Positions 15,162-21,153 of a DNA stretch of 21,153 bases are shown here, one piece after another (the stretch's first letter is position 1; each line of letters starts with the position of its first letter). The notes beneath the pieces are model-generated. The model saw only the letters and a list, made by a program, of their open reading frames with translations, searched no databases and was not told the origin of the DNA. The DNA comes from Anaerolineae bacterium. GTDB lineage: Bacteria > Chloroflexota > Anaerolineae > Aggregatilineales > Phototrophicaceae. A program made the translations under genes and the position numbers. Location: assembly GCA_028284565.1 (NCBI GenBank), contig JANQRM010000183.1, forward strand, positions 1-21,153. The letters run 5' to 3'.

Positions 15162-17107
15162 GACTCAGTTTCTGATGGACTAGTTGGTGGACTAATCGGA
15201 ATCACCGCCATTGTGAAACTGTGAGGCAGAATATCAAGCGTCTCTGTTTCTGGTCGCCAGATACTCTTCCAGACTTCGACAGCGTCGGGTTCGTCCGCCG
15301 TGTTGGTCGATGAGATGGTTGTTCCTGCTACGGAATAGAGCGCGGCATTGCCTAAGCGTTTTAAGCCCTCCACTTGCAAAAAGGCGATTTGCTCTGGATC
15401 ACGATTGACTACAGAAAGATACAACAGATTAACATCGGGCTGGAAGGTGGCGGAGATAGACAACATGGGCATATCTTGATTAGCAGAAAGTGTACCAAGT
15501 GTCGGCGTATGTAACTTGGGGCTGGTGACTGTGCATTCCAACGCGACTTCACCACGATGGTCTGCCATAAGTTCGAGAACCATGGTCGTAGGTGTTTTCC
15601 ACAAGGTTGTGGGGGTGACACGAAAGCACCCATGTTTATTGATCAGGCTATAAATGGCGGACATCTGAATATGGTCACTTCGGTTCAAGCAAGCATTCAT
15701 GACCGAACCTGCGTAGAGCGCATCCCCAATCGTACTGGGGACGAGTTCATCATCCGATGTCGCTTCGAGCATGATATTCCATGAATCAAAGGCGAGCGGT
15801 ATGGGTGTGTTGGTCAAGCCGTTGACCTTTTCCCATGTCTTGTCAAGGACGGTGACCGCTTCGTGTGATGCGCCGACCTTCGCCAAATAAAGGGCATCAT
15901 CTTCAATATCTTTCACATTGGTGTTAATGGCGTGGTATTTCACGCTCAATTCATCAATCGACTTGCCGGCTTGCTTGAGGACGAATTCATTCCAATGTCC
16001 ATAGAGATTCGTCGGTACGCCGACACCTACTATCAGAATATCCGCATCAATCCCACGCATCGTTTTGGAGAACTCGACGAGTTTTTTGGCATAGGCTTCT
16101 GCACGTAGATGTCCAACTTGTTCGTTTCGATAAGGTTCATACCCGATAAACCATGTGCTGACGTTGTAGGGTTCGACTTTGCCATGTGACTTACGGAGAG
16201 CGCCGTATTTGCTGGATTCATCCCCATTGCAATATTGCACCCATGCGGCGGCTTCTTCGGGTTTATGAGCGACATTGACTGTGAGCGCAGGCTCAACCGT
16301 TAAGAGTTCGCATAATTCAATGAATTCATTTGTACCAACATCATTAGGTTCCCATTCTCCAGTTTGATGATTTCGATAAGACGGGCGTTTGTCACGGTCT
16401 CCAATCGCATCTATCCAGCGATAAGATGAGGTATTGAGACCAGCACTCCAGCGTATAAAACGTGGTCGCCATGCCTTGAGGGCTTCAATCACATCTGCAC
16501 GATGCCCTTTGACATTATCATCCGGCATCAGAGAGGCACAGCCTATCCATAAGTTGTCCGTCATAATCGTGATGGATAAGACTCCATCGACATCGAGTTG
16601 TGTAGGGGTAAGGGTTTGTTCGTAAGTTGTCCACTCGTTCGCTACGGCGGGAATCGTCCATGTTTTGTTGCCGAGTTTGACATCAACTGGTTGTCCTTCA
16701 CCTTTGAGAACGACTCGTAGGTCATAGCCCCGATGCGCCTCCAGATACAGTCCGCGTTGTTGGATACCACGCGCTTCATTATCAGCTTGGCGGATGGAGA
16801 TGCGTTGGGATTGCTGTCCGGTATAGTAAGTGAGTTGGTCGGGGACGAAGAGGACTTTTTCAATCGACGGATTGACCGCTTGCCAAGGGGAGACGACACC
16901 AAAGTTGGGGTTTTGTTGATTAATACCCGCGTGTTTGCCTAAATATGGATTATCGTTGCCTGCAAATTTGCGGTCTTTGAGCATTTCTGCCCAATGCCCA
17001 CCATAGACGGATGACCCGACGGATTCGAGGTTCACCCCATACAAATGCGTATCAACATTGCCAATGACCTTTGCTGTATCGACCTTCACCACAGCTTGTA
17101 CAACCAT
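15158..17107 (-). CDS. GH51-like protein with altered catalytic residues
   Basis: The 649-residue protein has the architecture of GH51 alpha-L-arabinofuranosidases: an N-terminal segment YGVNLESVGSSVYGGHWAEM, a carbohydrate-binding-like beta domain, then a TIM barrel beginning RFIRWSAGLNTSSYRWIDAI and a C-terminal beta sandwich. Key active-site positions differ. The acid/base strand reads WFIGYEPY (Glu324), where the clan has GNE, so Asn is Tyr. The nucleophile strand reads LAFDSWNIML, where GH51 enzymes have DEWN, so the nucleophile position is Ser442. The usual RxPGGN is RWSAGLN. There is no signal peptide, so it acts in the cytoplasm. I chose ATG 17107 because AGGGG lies eight bases upstream; the longer ATG at 17149 lacks this. 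It sits between BtpA-type genes and a xylulokinase, so a sugar role is likely, but hydrolysis by the GH51 mechanism is doubtful. Confidence 0.82.
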   Translation of the reverse strand: MVVQAVVKVDTAKVIGNVDTHLYGVNLESVGSSVYGGHWAEMLKDRKFAGNDNPYLGKHAGINQQNPNFGVVSPWQAVNPSIEKVLFVPDQLTYYTGQQSQRISIRQADNEARGIQQRGLYLEAHRGYDLRVVLKGEGQPVDVKLGNKTWTIPAVANEWTTYEQTLTPTQLDVDGVLSITIMTDNLWIGCASLMPDDNVKGHRADVIEALKAWRPRFIRWSAGLNTSSYRWIDAIGDRDKRPSYRNHQTGEWEPNDVGTNEFIELCELLTVEPALTVNVAHKPEEAAAWVQYCNGDESSKYGALRKSHGKVEPYNVSTWFIGYEPYRNEQVGHLRAEAYAKKLVEFSKTMRGIDADILIVGVGVPTNLYGHWNEFVLKQAGKSIDELSVKYHAINTNVKDIEDDALYLAKVGASHEAVTVLDKTWEKVNGLTNTPIPLAFDSWNIMLEATSDDELVPSTIGDALYAGSVMNACLNRSDHIQMSAIYSLINKHGCFRVTPTTLWKTPTTMVLELMADHRGEVALECTVTSPKLHTPTLGTLSANQDMPMLSISATFQPDVNLLYLSVVNRDPEQIAFLQVEGLKRLGNAALYSVAGTTISSTNTADEPDAVEVWKSIWRPETETLDILPHSFTMAVIPISPPTSPSETES

Positions 17108-17115
17108 CGCAAATT

Positions 17116-17120
17116 CCCCT
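17116..17120 (-). promoter_or_regulatory. Ribosome binding site deciding the start of the GH51-like gene
   Basis: The minus strand reads AGGGG here, eight bases before ATG 17107. The in-frame ATG at 17149 would add 14 residues (MLLCEQVYCSGEFA) that do not resemble the family. Confidence 0.65.
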
Positions 17121-17171
17121 GAGCAATATACCTGTTCACAGAGTAGCATAGCCCATTATAAACTGCCAATC

Positions 17172-18077
17172 TCAGCGCAGAATAGAGGATGCTATGCGTC
17201 GATACGTGTGGCGTTTTCCACGAATGGCAAGTGAGAACGCAAAGATGTTTTCCGGTAAGGGCATTCCAGATAATCCTGCTTCATCTAGTCGTACCGCATC
17301 GGCTCCGAGTTGCTTGGCGGACAACCCTAATTGAGACATAACATCTTGAGGTGCGCCTTCAATTGATCCAGTGATGAACAACCATGCGAGTCCCTCGTGT
17401 TCATGTATCGTGTCAATGAGTTTTCCAGCCAGATGCTTCTCCCAGCCTTGTTTGCTCCCCGGCATCGGCAGACCAATACCATCGCAACCCTTTGCCAGTA
17501 ATTCAACCACTTCTTGTTGATAGTCTTTCATCGCTAATTCGGTACGCGGGGCAGGCTTGGAAAATGACGGAACGCCGATGAGGAAGGCTCGGTTGTTGTT
17601 GAGTGATTGAATAAGCATGATGGCTTCTTGCATCATTTCCACTGTGCCACCCATCTTCGGACGGACATACAAGCAAATGACTTGCACTCCTTGCTCAAGA
17701 ATACGCTGGATATTTGCTTCGTTTACCAAGCGTCCCCCCAGTGACGCACCATGCTCTGCATCTGCGACAATCAAATTCACCCCAACAGGCCGACCTATCA
17801 AACGACCATATTCCGCAAGGGGGTTGTCTGCATGGAATACCCAATCTGGCGCACCTTGAATGATGGGGTTGTGCGAATCGTAGCGGTCGAGGATGATGAT
17901 GTCTGCACCCATCGAAGCACAGATTTCTCCATGTGAGACTCCTTCAACAGGCGATTGATAGGTGCATATCGCTTCCGCAATGACGGTTCGTCCCTCCGCT
18001 AATGCAATACTTGCTTTGAGGTCACTGGCAGTCATCTTGGCAAAATCGCTGGCTACCGCATCTAACATCCGTACCAT
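17172..18077 (-). CDS. Uncharacterised probable TIM-barrel protein found beside BtpA genes
   Basis: The 301-residue product begins with SDFAKMTASDLKASIALAEG then RTVIAEAICTYQSPVEGVSH. It continues with alternating strands and acidic loops: GADIIILDRYDSHNPIIQG, GRPVGVNLIVADAEHG, VQVICLYVRPKMGG, RAFLIGVPSFSKPAP and CDGIGLPMPGSKQGWEK. The pattern suggests a (beta/alpha)8 barrel. I recognise it as resembling a family of unknown function (I believe DUF7916), some members of which carry a misleading 'haloacid dehalogenase-like' label; no HAD motif DxDx(T/V) is visible. It starts six bases after the BtpA stop and precedes the GH51-like gene by 64 bases, so it belongs to that operon. Conserved-looking Asp, Glu and Arg residues at strand ends suggest an enzyme on a phosphorylated sugar or nucleoside, but this is inference. 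ATG 18077 has GGATAA upstream; ATG 18068 is an alternative. Confidence 0.75.
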   Translation of the reverse strand: MVRMLDAVASDFAKMTASDLKASIALAEGRTVIAEAICTYQSPVEGVSHGEICASMGADIIILDRYDSHNPIIQGAPDWVFHADNPLAEYGRLIGRPVGVNLIVADAEHGASLGGRLVNEANIQRILEQGVQVICLYVRPKMGGTVEMMQEAIMLIQSLNNNRAFLIGVPSFSKPAPRTELAMKDYQQEVVELLAKGCDGIGLPMPGSKQGWEKHLAGKLIDTIHEHEGLAWLFITGSIEGAPQDVMSQLGLSAKQLGADAVRLDEAGLSGMPLPENIFAFSLAIRGKRHTYRRIASSILR

Positions 18078-18083
18078 GAGTTA

Positions 18084-18875
18084 TTATCCACGCACTTGTT
18101 GCATAAAGGCTCGACTGCGTTCTAATGACACCGCATTTGATGCCTTGCCATCGACCTTGAGTGCGGACCCTACGATTGCACCATCCGCAATTTGGAGGAC
18201 ATCCGTCACGTTGTCAAGATTCGTCCCACTGCCAACGAGAACCGGAATAGCAACCACCTCTTTGACCTCTCGCACGGTATCAAGTGGGGTAGCTTGTCCA
18301 GTCGCTGAACCTGTGACAATTATCGCATCTGCCCCCGCATTAACGGCATCTTTGGCGGATTGGATGATGGGCTGTGGAAGCAGGTTATGAGAATACTTTG
18401 TCTGAATATCTGCCCAGATTTGAACATTGCTCGCGCCAATTGCATGTCGATACCGCACGAGTTGTGCCGAGCAGGGATTGACTTGTCCTTGTGCCGATAA
18501 CACGGTATCAACAAAGACCTCCACTCGGATAAATTGTGCTTGACACACATATGCCAGCGCGATTTCTGCCTGCCATGCGTTGAACTGCACATTGATGCCG
18601 ATCGGTTTATCTGTCAGTTGTCGTATCTCGGTAGACACCCTTGCCATTAGTGCGAGTTGTGCGGGCGTGGGTTCGCCAATAAGATAGGGTTCATCTCCAA
18701 AATTCTCGATGATGAGCGCATCAACATCGGCTGTGATGAGGGCTTGTGTGTCATCAATGGCACGTTGAAGAATGCCTTCAATATCACCAGAGAATTGTGG
18801 TGTTTCGGGTAGTGAGAGCAGATGCACCATGCCGATGATCGGCTTTGATTTCGAGAATAACTCATGGAATGACAT
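18084..18875 (-). CDS. BtpA/SgcQ-family protein
   Basis: The 263-residue product carries the hallmarks of the BtpA family: KPIIGMVHLLSLPETPQF (residues 11-28, the GMVHLxPLPxxP signature), DVDALIIENFGDEPYL, then TIM-barrel strands PIGINVQFN, FIRVEVFVDTV, QIWADIQTKYS, GADAIIVTGSATG and PVLVGSGTNLDNV. BtpA was named for photosystem I assembly in cyanobacteria, but non-photosynthetic members such as SgcQ lie in sugar clusters and are thought to act on sugar or nucleoside phosphates; the reaction here is unknown. It is first in a minus-strand operon, with a TATAAT at 18913-18918 and GAAGAAAG before the ATG. No photosystem genes are nearby, so the photosystem name should not be used. Confidence 0.9.
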   Translation of the reverse strand: MSFHELFSKSKPIIGMVHLLSLPETPQFSGDIEGILQRAIDDTQALITADVDALIIENFGDEPYLIGEPTPAQLALMARVSTEIRQLTDKPIGINVQFNAWQAEIALAYVCQAQFIRVEVFVDTVLSAQGQVNPCSAQLVRYRHAIGASNVQIWADIQTKYSHNLLPQPIIQSAKDAVNAGADAIIVTGSATGQATPLDTVREVKEVVAIPVLVGSGTNLDNVTDVLQIADGAIVGSALKVDGKASNAVSLERSRAFMQQVRG

Positions 18876-18912
18876 GAATAACTTTCTTCATTTATTAACC
18901 AAAAACTAACGA

Positions 18913-18918
18913 ATTATA
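18913..18918 (-). promoter_or_regulatory. -10 box of the BtpA operon promoter
   Basis: The minus strand reads TATAAT, 37 bases before the BtpA start, giving a short leader. The hexamer at the -35 distance is weak (CACTTT). TTTTCGTT occupies 18930-18937 just upstream, and phased A/T tracts begin there, which may compensate for the poor -35. Confidence 0.55.
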
Positions 18919-18933
18919 ACCTGTTGTTTAACG

Positions 18934-19020
18934 AAAAGTGGGCAAAAACGGTGGACAAAAATCCCGAAAACCCTCGCAAACGATCGAAAACACCCCAAAA
19001 ACGCACTTTTTCGACCATTT
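18934..19020. promoter_or_regulatory. Phased A/T-tract (intrinsically bent) DNA upstream of the BtpA operon
   Basis: Nine tracts of three to five A or T are centred near 18935, 18946, 18959, 18968, 18979, 18988, 18999, 19009 and 19019. Most steps are 9.5-10.5 bases, with one of 13, which matches the DNA helical repeat. Tracts spaced this way curve DNA in one direction. The region lies directly upstream of the promoter at 18913 and encodes no protein. A further A5 at 18901-18905 lies downstream of the -10 box. Confidence 0.65.
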
Positions 19021-19057
19021 CCCGCCAATAAAAGGACATTAAACATAACTTATCATG

Positions 19058-19069
19058 AGTAATATTACT
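19058..19069. repeat. Perfect 12-bp palindrome between ALDH and the BtpA promoter
   Basis: AGTAATATTACT is its own reverse complement. It is too AT-rich for a terminator and lies about 15 bases downstream of the ALDH stop. It could be a protein-binding site, but AT palindromes of this length also occur by chance. Confidence 0.35.
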
Positions 19070-19084
19070 GTTTTGTATGATTTT

Positions 19085-20539
19085 TTAATCCGGTTTTTGA
19101 TAGCGATAACGAATGTGTTTGGTCTCGAAATAAGCATCCAGCCCGACCTCGCCAAGTTCACGCCCGATGCCACTTTGCTTCATACCACCGAAGGGTCCAC
19201 GAATGTCGGTGATGTCGTTCACATTGATTCCCACACCGCCAAAATTCAAACGTTGCGAGGCATAAAACGCCGAGTCTAAATCTTGGGTGTAGAGATAGGC
19301 GGCGAGACCATAGGGTGTGCTGTTGGCTTTATCGATGGCTTCGTCTAATGTGGTAAAGGATGCAATGGGGGCGATGGGTCCGAAGGTCTCTTCTTGCATG
19401 ACGCGCATCGACGTTTGCACATCTTTGAGGACAGTGGGTGCGTAGAAATGTCCTTGGGGATGATAGCCATCCGTCAGCCGATGACCGCCTGTCAGGACGA
19501 CTGCGCCATGTTCGATTGCATCTTCAAAGTGTGCTTGTACACTCGCCATCCCGAGCGCATTCATCAGGGGTCCCATATCAGCAGAGGGTTCGTCTAAGCC
19601 ATTGGTGGCGACTCTGAGACTGCTGGCGAGTTCAGTAAAGCGTTCGACGTATTCATCATAACGTGCTTCGTGGACGAATATCCGATTCACGCTGATGCAG
19701 ATTTGTCCGGTATGCGAGAAGGTTCGGCGGAGGGCTTCAGGTATGGCTAAGTCGAGGTTGGCGTCTTCACAGACGATAAAGGGTGCGCTCCCGCCAAGTT
19801 CGAGTGTCACTCGTTTGAGTTGGCGACCTGCTTGCTCAGCAATCCATTGTCCCGTGGGGACTGACCCAGTAAAGGCAATCTTGTGAACTTCGGGGTGTTG
19901 AACAATGGATGCACCCACTTCTCTGCCTCCGGTGACGATGTTGAGGACACCAGATGGAATGCCTGCATCGACGAAGGCTTGGATGAGCAGGGCAGAGGCG
20001 AGGGGCGTTTCTTCCGACGGTTTGATGACAAAGGTACAGCCAGCCGCGAGACCGGGACCAATCTTCCATGCCAACAAATCAACTGGGAAGTTCCATGGCA
20101 GGATTGCGCCGACCACGCCGACAGGTTGCTTGGTGACGAAGCTATGGGTTGTTCCCATGTCCCCGCTAAAGTGTGTCCCCGTGATGCGCCGACTTTCATC
20201 CGCATAAAAATCAATCACATCGGCGGTATAGCGACATTCTTTAACCGAGTCATCGAGTGGTTTGCCGTTTTCTTGGGTGAGGAGTCGGGCGGATTCATAT
20301 AAATATTGTTCTCGATAGATGCGACTGGCTTCCCGCATGATAGATGCGCGTTCTCGCCCTGAAAGAGCTGACCAGATTGGAAAGGCATCGTTGGCAGATT
20401 GTACCGCGCGATTAATATCATCCTGTGTGGGGACTGCCATTTGTGCAATCGTCGAACCGTCAGCTGGATTCAGTACGGGTAGGAATGCCTTGTCACTGGA
20501 TGATTGCCATGTGTTGTTAATCAGCAAGGTTTCGCTCAT
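19085..20539 (-). CDS. NAD(P)-dependent aldehyde dehydrogenase
   Basis: The 484-residue product is a full-length member of the ALDH superfamily, which oxidises aldehydes to carboxylates. Visible motifs are PWNFPVDLLAWKIGPGLAAG with catalytic Asn150, cofactor-site KPSEETPL, FTGSVPTG, the general base Glu247 in VTLELGG, the catalytic Cys281 in GQICISVNR, and EETFGPIAP near the C-terminus. The style is closest to succinate-semialdehyde or lactaldehyde/glycolaldehyde-type dehydrogenases, but the substrate cannot be fixed. Its ATG overlaps the stop of the upstream nucleoside phosphorylase by four bases, so the two are translationally coupled. A pentose-derived or aldolase-derived aldehyde is a plausible substrate in this context. 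No hairpin terminator is visible downstream, so read-through into the BtpA operon is possible. Confidence 0.93.
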   Translation of the reverse strand: MSETLLINNTWQSSSDKAFLPVLNPADGSTIAQMAVPTQDDINRAVQSANDAFPIWSALSGRERASIMREASRIYREQYLYESARLLTQENGKPLDDSVKECRYTADVIDFYADESRRITGTHFSGDMGTTHSFVTKQPVGVVGAILPWNFPVDLLAWKIGPGLAAGCTFVIKPSEETPLASALLIQAFVDAGIPSGVLNIVTGGREVGASIVQHPEVHKIAFTGSVPTGQWIAEQAGRQLKRVTLELGGSAPFIVCEDANLDLAIPEALRRTFSHTGQICISVNRIFVHEARYDEYVERFTELASSLRVATNGLDEPSADMGPLMNALGMASVQAHFEDAIEHGAVVLTGGHRLTDGYHPQGHFYAPTVLKDVQTSMRVMQEETFGPIAPIASFTTLDEAIDKANSTPYGLAAYLYTQDLDSAFYASQRLNFGGVGINVNDITDIRGPFGGMKQSGIGRELGEVGLDAYFETKHIRYRYQKPD

Positions 20540-21153
20540 TGCTGACTACTCCAAGCTAATAGTCCATCCAAGACGGTTTGGATGAGGGTGTCTTCGCCTG
20601 TGTCTCGTTTGTCAGCGTCGATTATGGCGAAGGGTTCGGCAGTGTTGGTGACTAAGCACATGGACGCAACGGGTAATTTCAGATTCATCCCTAAGATATA
20701 GAGTAGGGACGTTTCCATATCAAGTGAGAGGACACCAGCTTCGCGGAGTTGGGAGCTATCGGGCAAGCCACGTCCGACTAAAGCAGGAGCCATCTTGGGG
20801 TAAAAGGCATCATAAGTTGCGGTCACGCTCATGTGTAAAGGAAGTCCATTAGAGATTGCGGTTTGTTGAAGGCAGGTTGCAAGAGTCCAATCAGGTATCG
20901 CAGGGTATTCCATCGGCAGATAGACTAGCGATGTGCCTTCGTGACGGACTGCACCTGTTGAGATGACAAAGGATGCCATCGGTGCGGTGACTCCCATCAT
21001 CGTACCGACACGGACTATCGCCTTGACTCCAAGTGTTGCCAATTCTTCAATCGCAATGGCGGCAGAGGGTGCGCCGATACCCGACGATACACCAGAAAAT
21101 CGCTTGCCTTGATATTGCCCTGTGATGGTTGTGTATTCTCGATTCTGGACGCG
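20536..21153 (-). CDS. Nucleoside phosphorylase, uridine-phosphorylase-like (5' end cut by window edge)
   Basis: The frame is open to the window edge; the 205 visible residues begin RVQNREYTTITGQYQGKRFS, so the true start lies outside. The family splits nucleosides with phosphate into base and (deoxy)ribose 1-phosphate. Visible matches to uridine phosphorylase are SGVSSGIGAPSAAIAIEEL (phosphate/ribose region), VRVGTMMG (phosphate Arg), VTATYDAFYP and the ribose-binding Met-Glu in LSLDMETS. The loop after FYP, which in E. coli uridine phosphorylase carries the Gln and Arg contacting uracil, reads KMAPALVGRGLPDSS here, so base specificity may differ. Its stop overlaps the ALDH start by four bases. 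An internal TTG at 21042 is not a real start because homology continues upstream of it. Confidence 0.9.
   Translation of the reverse strand, partial: RVQNREYTTITGQYQGKRFSGVSSGIGAPSAAIAIEELATLGVKAIVRVGTMMGVTAPMASFVISTGAVRHEGTSLVYLPMEYPAIPDWTLATCLQQTAISNGLPLHMSVTATYDAFYPKMAPALVGRGLPDSSQLREAGVLSLDMETSLLYILGMNLKLPVASMCLVTNTAEPFAIIDADKRDTGEDTLIQTVLDGLLAWSSQQ

Noticed and set aside
17172..18077. Annotation as haloacid dehalogenase
   Set aside because: No DxDx(T/V) nucleophile motif is visible near the N-terminus and the strand pattern is barrel-like.
18084..18875. BtpA as evidence for photosynthesis
   Set aside because: The family is widespread in non-phototrophs beside sugar genes, and no photosystem genes are present.
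19055..19279. Plus-strand ORF opposite the ALDH 3' end
   Set aside because: Overlaps the well-supported ALDH gene and shows no domain of its own.
20536..21042. TTG at 21042 as the nucleoside phosphorylase start
   Set aside because: The frame is open to the window edge and the conserved SSGIGAPS segment lies upstream of it.

Overview
The window reads as chromosomal DNA from a bacterium of about 50% GC, most likely a member of the Chloroflexota (Anaerolineae-like). This assignment is inferred from the gene repertoire: a BTAD/NB-ARC regulator paired with a TPR protein, a long PKD-repeat surface protein, a secreted pre-peptidase-domain protein, BtpA-family proteins beside sugar genes, and several TTG starts. 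No rRNA, tRNA or CRISPR array was seen.

Left part (1-2036): the 5' portion of an iron-containing alcohol dehydrogenase on the minus strand diverges from a two-gene plus-strand operon encoding a class II (fuculose-phosphate type) aldolase and a PfkB sugar kinase. Next comes a more AT-rich block (about 2042-3785). It holds an EVE-domain/putative nuclease gene broken by a one-base frameshift and one doubtful small ORF.

Middle part (3786-13668): a 1335-residue envelope protein with a TIR-like cytoplasmic head, one membrane segment and 12 PKD domains; a LacI-family repressor; a secreted PPC-domain protein with a clear terminator; and a BTAD/NB-ARC regulator whose TPR half sits in the same frame behind an in-frame TAG.

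Right part (13635-21153, all minus strand): one operon runs BtpA-family protein, uncharacterised probable TIM-barrel protein, GH51-like protein, xylulokinase-type FGGY kinase, with a 4-base stop/start overlap between the last two. Upstream of it is a second coupled pair, a uridine-phosphorylase-like protein and an aldehyde dehydrogenase. The operon promoter lies beside about 90 bp of A/T tracts phased at the helical repeat, which should be intrinsically bent.

Taken together, the metabolic genes (phosphorylase, two dehydrogenases, two sugar kinases, aldolase, BtpA, GH51-like protein, LacI regulator) look like a scattered pentose, nucleoside or unusual-sugar catabolic module. The most unexpected member is the GH51-like protein, which has Ser where the family has its catalytic nucleophile Glu and Tyr where it has the conserved Asn before the acid/base Glu, so its activity cannot be assumed to be arabinofuranosidase.
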